Below, in pieces: positions 44,239 to 52,698 of a DNA stretch of 64,000 nt. The DNA is from JAJKIV01 sp036741775 (GTDB taxonomy: Bacteria; Gemmatimonadota; Gemmatimonadetes; Gemmatimonadales; Gemmatimonadaceae), in the NCBI GenBank assembly GCA_036741775.1, contig DAINRQ010000013.1:28606-92605 (forward strand), in the 5' to 3' direction. The translations under genes were made by a program, and so were the position numbers. Below the pieces are notes generated by a model. That model saw nothing but the letters and a program-made list of their open reading frames with translations, had not been told where the DNA came from and made no database searches. Each line of letters starts with the position of its first letter. Within the stretch, counting starts at the first letter, position 1.

Positions 44239-45462
44239 CTATTTCCGCTTCTTCGACTTTGCACCGGCTTTCCGCTTTGCCGACTTCGGGGACGTTTTCC
44301 GCTTTGCCGACTTCGGGGATGCTTTCCGCTGGGGCGACTTCGTGGTCGCCTTACGCTTCGCCGTCTTCGTGGCGGCCTTTGTGGCCGTCTTGGGTCGTGT
44401 CGTTGAAGCCAGGGAGGTTGTCAGCCCGAGGCTCTTTTCGCCGCGATCAGGTGGCGGGATGATGATACTTGTAATCCCGTGCAGGCACACCGGCGGGTTG
44501 TGCTGGTCAGTGAGCGGTTGCAGTGGCGCCAGGGAACCCACCGACTCGATGTACGGGAACGGTCGGCCAACGGTGTGATTCGGTCCACTCAGGAGCAGCT
44601 CAGTCTCGCTGTCAAAGCTGGCTTTATCGTAGGTGCGCGCGAACCCTCTCCAAGCCTGGAATTCCGCGCCTCCGAGCTCTGCGGCTCGATAACCGACTGT
44701 CTCGAACAGCCATTGATAGTCGAGGCCCCACGCGACCGGCCTATCGCGTCGAAACTCGTAGTTCGTGATGAGGATCTCCACCGTATCAGGCGGGACGCGG
44801 TGATTGGGACGGTTGGTTCCGCGCCGTCTGCCATTCAATCGCGGATCCTGCCGACTCCTCAGGCTTACTTCGTCGACGTCCTCGATTTCGACGATGACCT
44901 CGCTCGCCATGTGACCACGACTCGTCGAGCCCATGAACTTCAGGAGGACGTGCGAACCTGGTCGCTCGCCGCGATCGTCCGGGTTGCCGCTTAACGGATG
45001 CCCTTCTTCGTCCCAATCCGTCACCTTCTTTACGCGGACGATTCCTCGATCGACCGTTATCACGTTCTGAATGAGGTCCGTGTTCGGTTGGCCTCTGCCC
45101 GCGTTGCGGACCGCAGCGGTCCCGTTCGCAATGATGGTTCCGAGGTCCGGTACGTGGCGGTCGAAGCTTCGCGCCCGCTCCACGTTCTTCACGCCGTCCA
45201 CGATGATGTCGAGGTCGACCCCCGGCGCGAGCAGCCTGGGACGGGGATCATGACCGCGGCCGGCGCCAGTCAGGATCTGGATCTCGGCGCTGTGATCGTG
45301 CTCATGCCGGCCGTGCCCCGGATGACGCGCTGCCGCATTCTGGCGTCCGCCCGTAAGCACGGGATCGTTGATCAAATAAGCGACAAGCCTCCTGCCCCCG
45401 GGAGGTTCTGTGTCGGGAAACTGGAACAGGATGAGGCCACGGAAAATGATTCGGACGGGCAC
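44239..45462 (-). CDS. Unrecognised protein with histone-H1-like lysine-rich tail
   Basis: A 407-residue protein of no family I recognise. The N-terminus MPVRIIFRGLILFQFPDTEP is followed by a beta-rich domain of about 340 residues containing a His cluster (HPGHGRHEHDHSAE) and PHTVEILITNYE-like PPDTVEILITNYEFRRDRPV. The last 55 residues are a basic tail made of degenerate units such as SPKSAKRK and TKAATKTAKRKATTKSPQRK, like bacterial histone H1 mimics. Such a tail would bind DNA or another polyanion. GTG 45462 has a near-perfect AGGAGGTG ribosome-binding site, implying strong translation. It lies between the CHAT protease and the subtilase and could be a substrate of either. Confidence 0.7.
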   Translation of the reverse strand: MPVRIIFRGLILFQFPDTEPPGGRRLVAYLINDPVLTGGRQNAAARHPGHGRHEHDHSAEIQILTGAGRGHDPRPRLLAPGVDLDIIVDGVKNVERARSFDRHVPDLGTIIANGTAAVRNAGRGQPNTDLIQNVITVDRGIVRVKKVTDWDEEGHPLSGNPDDRGERPGSHVLLKFMGSTSRGHMASEVIVEIEDVDEVSLRSRQDPRLNGRRRGTNRPNHRVPPDTVEILITNYEFRRDRPVAWGLDYQWLFETVGYRAAELGGAEFQAWRGFARTYDKASFDSETELLLSGPNHTVGRPFPYIESVGSLAPLQPLTDQHNPPVCLHGITSIIIPPPDRGEKSLGLTTSLASTTRPKTATKAATKTAKRKATTKSPQRKASPKSAKRKTSPKSAKRKAGAKSKKRK

Positions 45463-45532
45463 GGCACACCTCCTTTCAGTGGCTATACGAGGTTATCGAA
45501 GCTGCTTCGCGAGACTCCGAATGCCATCAGCG

Positions 45533-48500
45533 CTATTCGAGTGTGCCGGTTGCGGTCGCGCCGAAGATCACGAACGCCGCCCAGGTGGAGAGACCTTGCC
45601 AGCCAGCTTTGTCGCGTTCAATCCACTCCAGTTGCGTGCGCCGGAGCGCCGTTGTCGGATCATCGCCGCGCACGAGACGGCGATGATAGTTGACGAAAAA
45701 CTCCGCGGTGTCCTCATCCTCGACTGACCACAGACTCGCGACGACCGATGGAACTCCCGCAGCGAAGAGCGCGCGCGCCAGCGACGATGCGCCTTCGGTA
45801 TCCGAGAGACGTCCGCTCGCCGTGTGGCATCCCGAGAGAATCGCCAGGCGGGTGTTCGGCAGCCGACTCTCGAACAACTCTTGCGCAGTGAGCATTCCTG
45901 ACGCGTCGGTGCCGGGGTCAGGCGCCAACACGAGATGCGACAGTAACGGCGCGTCCGGTCGGACGACGCCGTGTCCAGCGAAGTGAACCACGCTCGAATT
46001 CGCGGCGCCGTGAAGTACTGCCCGTCTCGTTGCCGCGTGGCGCACGAGCAAGCGCGCCCCCGGGTAGAGAGCTGCCACGCGTTTCGCCTCGGCCTCTGCA
46101 CCAGGAAGCGCGGGGAGCGACAACAACTGTGCGTCGAACGCAGGGTTCCCAACTGCCAGAACCGAAAGCGACCTCGACCCGCGTAACTGCTCGTACCGCG
46201 ATACGGACTGCGCATACAACTGCAGACTCGGCGTAACTCCCGTCTCGAACTTCTCGACGACGAACCGCCGCGCAGTCGTGTCGAAAAGTGCGGCGAATGG
46301 TACGAAGTGCAGCCACTTGTCCGGCACGAAGATCAGTCGCGACCCGGGATCGACCCTGTCCTCGAACGGTGCGATCAGTTGTGCGTGCAGAGCTCCGGCG
46401 ACGCTCCGTAGCCCAGAGTCGGGCGATCGCGCCGCGACCAACGTGGACAAGCGGTTCGCGAGTTGCTCGAGTTGACCGACACCCGGGCGCCGATACATGA
46501 AGACACCATCGGCACGAACGAGCCAGATCACCAGCTCGTCGTTCAGGACGGCGTAGCTGACGATGCTGGTCCCGCGGGGCAACCTGGACCGAAACAGACC
46601 GATCGGGGTCGGTGGTTTGGCGTTAGGCGACTTGTCGAGAACGCTCTCGAGAAGTGCACGACTCCGCATCCGCTCGAAGAAGTCCAGGGCGCCGACCGTG
46701 TCCCCCCGCTCCACGAGAAAGGCGAGGATTCGATCGATAACCGGACGGGCTTGATCGAGGAACCGCGCCCGATCCTCTGGACCAGTGAGGTCCGACCGTC
46801 GACGTTCGGTCTCCGTCATCGCCCGTTCGAACGCGGCTTGCGCCGAGTCCATTGCCCCGACAGCGGCGTACGCATTGGCGAAGACCAGTAAGGCACGATC
46901 CAGTTCGAAGCGGTATCGAGGATGCCGGTACGCGTCAATGACTCGCCGCAGCACTCGCAACGCCGAATCGGGGCGCTCGCCCAGCAGCACGATACCCTCG
47001 ATGAGATCCGTCTCGGCAGCGTAAAACGCCTTGATCGAGTCGGGCTCGATGCTCGCGATATATGCCCGGGCCTTTCGCACGCTCTCGAGTGCCTGGTTCG
47101 ATCGTCCCGCGCGGCCAAGTAGCTCGGCTTGTCGGCCAAGCGCGTAGATCATCTCCAGGGTGTCACGGCGAGACGAGGCCGTGAGGCTCGCCAGGCGAAC
47201 GGATTCCTGTTGGAACAGTGAGGCCGCCTGCGGCGCTCTTCTCGCGCTCAGTCGTGCCGCCATGGCAAACGTGGGCACTCCCCCGTCGGTACTCGCCTCC
47301 GCGTACCGCTCGGACAAACGGAGTGCGGTGTAAAGATGTCCCCACGCGACTTCATTCAATCCGAGGATGGCCAGGTTGGTCGCAAGGGCAGCGCGGGGCC
47401 GAAGCTCCAGGCCGGCGTCGCCACTTCCGCTAGCTTCGCGCATCGCAGTCAGGTACGCCGCATTGGCGGCGTGAAAGTTCGCCTGGGCGCCCTCTATGAC
47501 ACCCTCACTCCGCGCGGCCAAGGCGCGAACCAGTCGATAGCCGGTTGGTGCTGTCGTTCGGACGCGCCGCAGCGTCGTGAGCGCCTCGCCGAAGGAGCGC
47601 TCCAGGTAGGCGACAACAGCGAGACCGTATGTTGCGAGGTACCTGGCAGGGCTCTCCGCGGTGGCCAGCGCGCGCTCAGCCTCGATGAGCCAAGGGGCGG
47701 CCGAGTCGGGGCGGAACTGCTTCAGGTACGCGTCGCCATTCGCGTGGGCGACGAGCCCTCGTGCCGTTGCATCGAGACGAATGTGATCTCGCGCCTCTGA
47801 AGCGCGAATGAGGCCAGCAACGACGTCAAGCCAAAGCGAGTCGGCGGTCGCCGCGGCCAATGCCCGCGCGAGAGCCAATGAGCGCGACAACAGTGTATCG
47901 GCACCGGTCGTACCGGCTCGGTGTGCACGCGCCCAATCGACCGCCGTGAGGCGTACTTCCTCTCGTACCCGTGCGGGGAACTGTCGAGCAATAGTGCCGC
48001 TGATGCTGTCGTCACTCGAGCTCACCGCCGCGTGTAAGGCGTGTTTCGCCGATGGCCAATCAGGTCGAGCGACCCGGAGAGACCGGTGACGCTGACGCGC
48101 CTCGTCCGCCCAAGGTGACCGGTCGTCAACCTCCAGGTATGAAGACCACGCCGCGATCGCAGCCGTCCGAAGGTGTAGCCATTCCAGAGCGACCGCTCGG
48201 TTGAAGCGCGCCTCGGGCAACGCCGGGTCCAGCGCCACGGCACTGTCCGCAGCCGTGTGCGCCGCGAGGATGGACTGCGGGTCCTGCCTCCACTCTGCAC
48301 GCGCGAGCAAGGCCGCAGCTAGATCACTCTGCAAGCGGGCGTTCTTCGGCTCTACGTCCGTCGCAGCTCGTAACTCCTCGATCGCCGTATCGGTGTTGCC
48401 CCACACGACATGCCACAATCCGACCGCGTGCCGGTGACTGGCGTCGTTCGCGCTCGAGACCGTAGATCGACGCGTCTCGTTCGCGACCTTCACCAGCTCG

Positions 48501-48778
48501 TTTCTTTCGCGCCACTGCGAGGGGTTCGTGCGCTCGCAGAGGAGCCCGGAGATCAGTGAGTCGTTAGGCGTGACGGTGTCGCAGGGTGCGTACGCAAACC
48601 CACCCGTGAGCCTCGCGCGCGTCACCCGGTGCGCCCCGACCGCCGCCGCGAGGCGCCTATTCGGCGATGACTCGGCATGACGTACCCGGAACACGAAGAT
48701 CGCCGACGCAATGATCGCCGCGACCGTGACACCGATCAGCAGCGTCACGCCCCCTCGGCCAGCCCGCCCTCCCCTCAC
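45533..48778 (-). CDS. Membrane-anchored TPR-CHAT protease
   Basis: A 1081-residue protein. One N-terminal membrane helix (GVTLLIGVTVAAIIASAIFV, about 10-30) anchors it. A long helical region (about 100-720) with TPR-like pairs follows: GNTDTAIEELRAATDVEPKN, LDPALPEARFNRAVALEWL and ALLVFANAYAAVGAMDSAQA. The C-terminal CHAT (caspase HetF-like) domain (about 770-1075) has the catalytic dyad His 936 in VVHFAGHGVV and Cys 984 in AILSGCHTASGRL, plus ARALFAAGVPSVVASLW. It is a predicted caspase-like peptidase cutting specific partners when the TPR region is triggered. The start is GTG 48778, 56 bp after the anti-sigma-like gene. Confidence 0.9.
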   Translation of the reverse strand: MRGGRAGRGGVTLLIGVTVAAIIASAIFVFRVRHAESSPNRRLAAAVGAHRVTRARLTGGFAYAPCDTVTPNDSLISGLLCERTNPSQWRERNELVKVANETRRSTVSSANDASHRHAVGLWHVVWGNTDTAIEELRAATDVEPKNARLQSDLAAALLARAEWRQDPQSILAAHTAADSAVALDPALPEARFNRAVALEWLHLRTAAIAAWSSYLEVDDRSPWADEARQRHRSLRVARPDWPSAKHALHAAVSSSDDSISGTIARQFPARVREEVRLTAVDWARAHRAGTTGADTLLSRSLALARALAAATADSLWLDVVAGLIRASEARDHIRLDATARGLVAHANGDAYLKQFRPDSAAPWLIEAERALATAESPARYLATYGLAVVAYLERSFGEALTTLRRVRTTAPTGYRLVRALAARSEGVIEGAQANFHAANAAYLTAMREASGSGDAGLELRPRAALATNLAILGLNEVAWGHLYTALRLSERYAEASTDGGVPTFAMAARLSARRAPQAASLFQQESVRLASLTASSRRDTLEMIYALGRQAELLGRAGRSNQALESVRKARAYIASIEPDSIKAFYAAETDLIEGIVLLGERPDSALRVLRRVIDAYRHPRYRFELDRALLVFANAYAAVGAMDSAQAAFERAMTETERRRSDLTGPEDRARFLDQARPVIDRILAFLVERGDTVGALDFFERMRSRALLESVLDKSPNAKPPTPIGLFRSRLPRGTSIVSYAVLNDELVIWLVRADGVFMYRRPGVGQLEQLANRLSTLVAARSPDSGLRSVAGALHAQLIAPFEDRVDPGSRLIFVPDKWLHFVPFAALFDTTARRFVVEKFETGVTPSLQLYAQSVSRYEQLRGSRSLSVLAVGNPAFDAQLLSLPALPGAEAEAKRVAALYPGARLLVRHAATRRAVLHGAANSSVVHFAGHGVVRPDAPLLSHLVLAPDPGTDASGMLTAQELFESRLPNTRLAILSGCHTASGRLSDTEGASSLARALFAAGVPSVVASLWSVEDEDTAEFFVNYHRRLVRGDDPTTALRRTQLEWIERDKAGWQGLSTWAAFVIFGATATGTLE

Positions 48779-48834
48779 GTGCGCCTGCTTCTTCGCATGG
48801 GGCCCCGTCCATGCGTGACTACAGCAGCCCTCAG

Positions 48835-49761
48835 CTACCCGCCGTAACGCCGAATCAGCGTGTCGAAGTGCTGCCGTATCGTTTCGAACTCCGCTCCGGT
48901 CACCCCTTGCGTGGAAACTCGCGCAATCTGAAGAAGCAGCTCTGCGTCGCCTGCCGATAGGTCACCGCTCTCGGCCGCCGATTCGAGGAAGCGAGCCGTC
49001 CGCCGGTCCGCGAAGAACTCCGCGGAACGCGCGCGGGCCGCCAGCTCGCCCGTCCCCACCCAGCGGCCGAAATCGAACCAGAAGGACTGGAGCAGCTCAT
49101 CCAACCCCTCTTCCGCGCGCGAGGCATCCGCAACCAGCTGGTCCGCCGCGTCGCCACGCGCCAGCCCCGATCGCAACGTCACATAGTCGGCCTTCACCGC
49201 ATCCGACAACTCGACGGCATCCAGCGACTCCAGTATCTCCCTCGCCAAGCGGTCCGCCCGCAACGTGTCGCGTTGCGTCAGCGCCAGATGCAGGTCCACC
49301 GCGCGCACACCGAGTCGGAACGCGATCGTCGAATCGACCAACCGCCCACTGCCGCCCCGAGTCACCGACCAGCCTCGTTCATCCGGCGCGTTCGGCAGAA
49401 CGGTCCGTGCGGCAGAGGGGCCGATCAACGGGCGAACCAACTCCGCCGACGTTGCATCGATCACCGCCCGCTTCTGACGCGCCTGCACCAGCGGAAAGAC
49501 CGCGATGAGGACCACGGCCGCGGCCGCAACCGAACCGATCGTTCGCCACGGCAACCCTGTCCGCCGACCTCGCGCGGCGAAGATCGGTACTACCTCGCCG
49601 TCGCTCAGATCAGTGCGCGCCCGCATCGCATCCGCGTAGACCTCGAACGCCGCCTCGGACTCCGCCAGCATGCGAACCGCACGCCGCCGCTCGTCACCGG
49701 ACAGTCGCCCGTCAATGAACGCGGATATGAGCTCGAGATCGACTTCTTCCGATGCTGCCAT
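48835..49761 (-). CDS. Anti-sigma-factor-like membrane protein
   Basis: A 308-residue protein. The N-terminal 50 residues (ELISAFIDGRLSGDERRRAV, then RMLAESEAAFEVYADAMRAR) resemble an anti-sigma domain without the zinc-binding HxxxCxxC. A single membrane helix follows (about 74-93, IGSVAAAAVVLIAVFPLVQA). The extracytoplasmic part (95-308) is helical and contains DLHLALTQRDTLRADRLARE and QSFWFDFGRWVGTGELAARA. Placement directly after the ECF sigma gene (95 bp) is the classical sigma/anti-sigma order. Signal-triggered proteolysis would release the sigma factor. ATG 49761 is used as it begins the domain. Confidence 0.75.
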   Translation of the reverse strand: MAASEEVDLELISAFIDGRLSGDERRRAVRMLAESEAAFEVYADAMRARTDLSDGEVVPIFAARGRRTGLPWRTIGSVAAAAVVLIAVFPLVQARQKRAVIDATSAELVRPLIGPSAARTVLPNAPDERGWSVTRGGSGRLVDSTIAFRLGVRAVDLHLALTQRDTLRADRLAREILESLDAVELSDAVKADYVTLRSGLARGDAADQLVADASRAEEGLDELLQSFWFDFGRWVGTGELAARARSAEFFADRRTARFLESAAESGDLSAGDAELLLQIARVSTQGVTGAEFETIRQHFDTLIRRYGG

Positions 49762-49855
49762 TCGTCCTCGTCGTGGTTCGTTCCGGCCGCGGGAGCGGCC
49801 GGCGCGGGCGAGCGCCCTGCCCACTAAAGGTGGACGGACGCGGTCGGTGTTTTCT

Positions 49856-50614
49856 TCACATCGGCAGGCCGTTGAGCCACTCCACCGACTCCGACCGTAT
49901 CCCCTGATTCGCCAGATCGTGGGCAAGCGACTCGAGAATCCGCCGGAGCCGGGCGTACAGCGGCTTCTGTTCGACTCCAAGCGCTCGCGCGACTTCCGCG
50001 ATGGTGAACCCCTCGAAGAAGCGCATCCCGACGATCAGCCGATCCTCCGGGTCGAGACGCGCCACCGCGCGCTGGAGGGCATCCGTTGCCGCTCGCACGT
50101 GCGCGGTACGCTCCTCATAGAGAACACTTCCATCCGCCCGGTCATCGGCAGGAAGGTCATCACCGCGCACTTCCTCCATGACACGACGCGCGGGACGACG
50201 CGGCAGCTCGGCCATGATCTTCCGCAGCTCGTCGCGGCTCACGCGCAGTCGCCCGTTCTGCTCGATGGTCGCGCACGCTTCCTCGAACGTACGTCCATCG
50301 CGATAGACCGCCGTCTCGAGCATCACAGCCGCCGCGCCACGGCGCCTCGCTTCAGCCGATGGGCGCCACTTCCCCCACTGCTTGATGCGATAGTCGCGGT
50401 ACAGGTTGCTGATCACCACCGTCAGGAACGTCGTCAGGCTGCTGGTGTGGCGAAATTTTCGCAGCACCGCGTAGTCGTCCTGCAGCAGCTTGAGCCGCAC
50501 CTCCGACGCGAAATCCTCCGCGTCCGCACCGCGAACGCCGTTGCGACGGCAGACCGATTCCGCGATACGGTTGATGACGTCGAGGTGATCGACGTAGAGA
50601 GCGTGAGGATCCAT
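49856..50614 (-). CDS. ECF-type sigma-70 family factor
   Basis: A 252-residue sigma factor. Region 2 (about 5-90) has DAEDFASEVRLKLLQDDYAV and TFLTVVISNLYRDYRIKQWG, the core-binding and -10-recognition helices. Region 4 (about 175-235) has ARLDPEDRLIVGMRFFEGFT followed by IAEVARALGVEQKPLYARLR, a clear helix-turn-helix. The linker is long (about 80 residues, with many Arg). It heads a minus-strand gene cluster: anti-sigma, TPR-CHAT, lysine-tailed protein, subtilase, kinases. ATG 50614 is chosen; no strong ribosome-binding site is visible. Confidence 0.85.
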   Translation of the reverse strand: MDPHALYVDHLDVINRIAESVCRRNGVRGADAEDFASEVRLKLLQDDYAVLRKFRHTSSLTTFLTVVISNLYRDYRIKQWGKWRPSAEARRRGAAAVMLETAVYRDGRTFEEACATIEQNGRLRVSRDELRKIMAELPRRPARRVMEEVRGDDLPADDRADGSVLYEERTAHVRAATDALQRAVARLDPEDRLIVGMRFFEGFTIAEVARALGVEQKPLYARLRRILESLAHDLANQGIRSESVEWLNGLPM

Positions 50615-50773
50615 GGGGGTCGTGTCAGAACCGCCGCCACAAACATGCGGTTCTATCGGCCGCCCCGCACGTACGCCGCCCGCCTCGCGATTCGTTTCAC
50701 GAGTCGTCTTGCGCTCTATCGCGCCAGCGACGGTACCTCGGCTATTGACCATACCCGAAGCCGGAGTCATATT

Positions 50774-50793
50774 CGGTAACCAATTGGTTACCG
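50774..50793. promoter_or_regulatory. Perfect 20-bp palindrome, ArsR operator
   Basis: CGGTAACCAATTGGTTACCG is a perfect palindrome ending eight bases before the ArsR start codon. ArsR/SdpR-type repressors bind such symmetrical sites at their own promoters, so autoregulation of the ArsR-YCII-SRPBCC operon is very likely. The minus-strand sigma gene starts 160 bp away and could also be affected. Confidence 0.75.
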
Positions 50794-50801
50794 GATAGCT
50801 C

Positions 50802-51137
50802 ATGTCGCGAGCTCGCGCCAGTGCCGATGTCTTTCACGCAGTCGCCGACCCGACCCGCCGCGCGATCCTCGATCGCCTGCGCGGCAGTGGGGTCGCCGTC
50901 GCCGAGCTCGCGGCCGGATTCGACATGACACGGCCCGCCGTCTCGAAGCATCTGCGCGTCCTCCGCGAAGCGCACCTCGTACACGAGGAACGCGACGGGC
51001 GGCAGCGTGTCTACCGACTCAACCCTGGACCACTGCGTGACGTGTCTCAGTGGGTCGAGTCGTACCGGACCTTCTGGGCCACGAACCTGCTGAGCCTCAA
51101 ACGCCACCTCGAGAGTGGCAAGGAAACCCCTCAATGA
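50802..51137 (+). CDS. ArsR-family transcriptional regulator
   Basis: A 111-residue winged-helix protein. ADVFHAVADPTRRAILDRLR, then AVAELAAGFDMTRPAVSKHL and RVLREAHLVHEERDGRQRVY define the SdpR-like ArsR subgroup. No metal-binding cysteines are present, so it is not a metal sensor of the ArsR/SmtB kind. It is the first gene of a small operon; its TGA overlaps the ATG of the next gene. Such regulators are routinely paired with an SRPBCC (AHSA1) protein, as here. Confidence 0.9.
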   Translation: MSRARASADVFHAVADPTRRAILDRLRGSGVAVAELAAGFDMTRPAVSKHLRVLREAHLVHEERDGRQRVYRLNPGPLRDVSQWVESYRTFWATNLLSLKRHLESGKETPQ

Positions 51138-51340
51138 AGTCAGTGTCGCAAGCCGCATGGCCGGCCCCCTTCGCCGACGACCACGGCCCGCCACTCGGCC
51201 TCGCGATCATCTCGGCGCCTAACGCCGGGGAGGCGAAGCGGATCGCCGCCGCCGATCCCGCGATCGTCGCGGGGCACATGGCGGTCGAGGTGCGCGCCGC
51301 CATGCTGCCATCGCTGGCGTCGCTCGTGGTGAATTACTGA
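51134..51340 (+). CDS. Short YCII-related protein
   Basis: A 68-residue protein resembling the C-terminal half of YCII-related domains: GPPLGLAIISAPNAGEAKRI, then AAADPAIVAGHMAVEVRAAM. Full-length members are about 95-130 residues and have an N-terminal His-containing strand which is missing. The start ATG overlaps the ArsR stop (ATGA), so translation is coupled and this may be a genuine short form. Function unknown. Confidence 0.6.
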   Translation: MKSVSQAAWPAPFADDHGPPLGLAIISAPNAGEAKRIAAADPAIVAGHMAVEVRAAMLPSLASLVVNY

Positions 51341-51364
51341 CCGGACAACATCGGAGACGACGCG

Positions 51365-51832
51365 ATGCGCGCGCTGGCCAACGTCGACGAAGGGATCGTT
51401 AAAGCGGAGATCGAGATCGCGGCGCCACCCGAGCGCGTCTTCCGCTCGCTGACCGATCCCACCGAGCTCGGAATGTGGTGGGGCGACGACGTCATGTACC
51501 GAACGTACGACTGGCAGGTAGACCTTCGCGTCGGCGGCGCCTGGAGCACGCGGGCGCGTGGTGCCGACGGAACCGAGACGACCGTGGGCGGCGAGTACCT
51601 CGATGTGGACCCACCGCGGTTACTCGTCTTCACCTGGCGCCCGAGCTGGGACGGTTTCGTCGAGACCACCGTGCGCTGCGAGCTCACGCCCACCGCCAGC
51701 GGGACCCGCGTGAAAGTCACGCACACCGGATTCACCGACCGCGCCACCGCGGCCGAAGGGACTGGCGAAGGGTGGAAGCGCGTTCTGGAATGGGTCGCCG
51801 AGCACCTCGAGGCTCGTCGGAGCGCGGCGTAG
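51365..51832 (+). CDS. SRPBCC-fold (AHSA1-like) protein
   Basis: A 155-residue START-like lipid/small-molecule-binding fold. IVKAEIEIAAPPERVFRSLT, DPTELGMWWGDD, VDLRVGGAWSTRARGADGTE and the C-terminal TRVKVTHTGFTD...GWKRVLEWVAEHLEAR are typical of the AHSA1 (Activator of Hsp90 ATPase) branch. It completes the ArsR-YCII-SRPBCC operon; the family is usually regulated by its ArsR neighbour, though ligands are unknown. ATG 51365 has GGAG nine bases upstream. Confidence 0.88.
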   Translation: MRALANVDEGIVKAEIEIAAPPERVFRSLTDPTELGMWWGDDVMYRTYDWQVDLRVGGAWSTRARGADGTETTVGGEYLDVDPPRLLVFTWRPSWDGFVETTVRCELTPTASGTRVKVTHTGFTDRATAAEGTGEGWKRVLEWVAEHLEARRSAA

Positions 51833-51844
51833 TAGTGCTTCGGA

Positions 51845-52378
51845 TCAGCCGGTCGGGAAGAAGTCGAGATACCACGACGGGTTCTGCCACACACCGCCGC
51901 GTCGCTCGAACACCTCGACCGCGTTCCCGGCCGAGGTGTTTCGCTGGCCACCGTGCTCGGTCGTGAAGCGAAAGGTCGTGTAGATGACCACGACGTCGCC
52001 AAAGACCTGCATCTCCGTTCGCGGGAACTCGATCGACACCAGGCGGCCACCCGACTTCACGAACGCCCGGCTCTCGGCAAATGTCTGCTCACGGGTGCGC
52101 CAGACCGAATCCGCCCCGACCGCGAGAAACCCGTCGGCGGGCAGCAGGCGTTCGAGCTGAACGCTGTCGTAGGCGAACCACGCTCGCCACACCTGCTCGC
52201 GCGTCTCGAGTAGCTCGGCGCGCGCGCTGGCGTCGAGCGTCCGCAGCGTCGCGGGGCTTGACGGTTGGCGTGGCACCATCGCCTGAGCCTCGCCGAGCTG
52301 GGGAACAGTGGCCGCGAGTATCGCGGAGATCAGCACCGCGGGCGCTCCCGCATGGGAAAGAAGGGATGATGGCCACAT
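51845..52378 (-). CDS. Exported SnoaL/DUF4440-like protein
   Basis: A 177-residue protein with a leader peptide (about 1-32, SHAGAPAVLISAILAATVPQ) and a SnoaL/NTF2-like fold. Visible elements are REQVWRAWFAYDSVQLERLL, PADGFLAVGADSVWRTREQT, VFGDVVVIYTTFRFTTEHGG and WQNPSWYLDFFPTG. This is the pattern of DUF4440 proteins, which are usually cytoplasmic or periplasmic small-molecule-binding proteins. ATG 52378 has GAGGAG about ten bases upstream. It converges on the SRPBCC gene. Confidence 0.8.
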   Translation of the reverse strand: MWPSSLLSHAGAPAVLISAILAATVPQLGEAQAMVPRQPSSPATLRTLDASARAELLETREQVWRAWFAYDSVQLERLLPADGFLAVGADSVWRTREQTFAESRAFVKSGGRLVSIEFPRTEMQVFGDVVVIYTTFRFTTEHGGQRNTSAGNAVEVFERRGGVWQNPSWYLDFFPTG

Positions 52379-52698
52379 GGGATCTCGACTCCTCTTCGGT
52401 AGCCCGGCGGGATCGCGCGATCGCGGCATCGCGACCCGACACGAAGGTCGGCTCGGAGAGGGGTTCGGACAATCAGTATTCCGTCGGCGGCAGAAGCAGT
52501 TAGGCGACGGTCGCGGCGTGGCGGCAAGCGGCTGGCGAACGGCACGAAAGGACGCGTTCGCCATAGGCCGAGAGCAGGTAGCGCGGCGCGCCGACGGGCG
52601 GTGCTATTGGACGCCGAACCGCCAACGGCTAGCTTGTTTCGGTTGGTAGCCCAGTCGTGCACTCCTGCGCGAACCGGACTCGCGATAGGAGTGTTGTT
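52379..52698. other. Divergent intergenic region before the phosphorelay operon
   Basis: These 320 bases hold no convincing gene. They contain one CAGTTAGGCG variant of the frequent octamer (near 52499) and must carry promoters for the SnoaL-like gene and for the histidine-kinase operon. I could not place a -35/-10 pair with confidence. Confidence 0.35.

Noticed and set aside
44253..44420. Tandem CTTTGCCGACTTCGGGG units as a possible repeat array or CRISPR
   Set aside because: These units are the codons of the lysine-rich SPKSAKRK tail of the minus-strand gene. There are no spacers.
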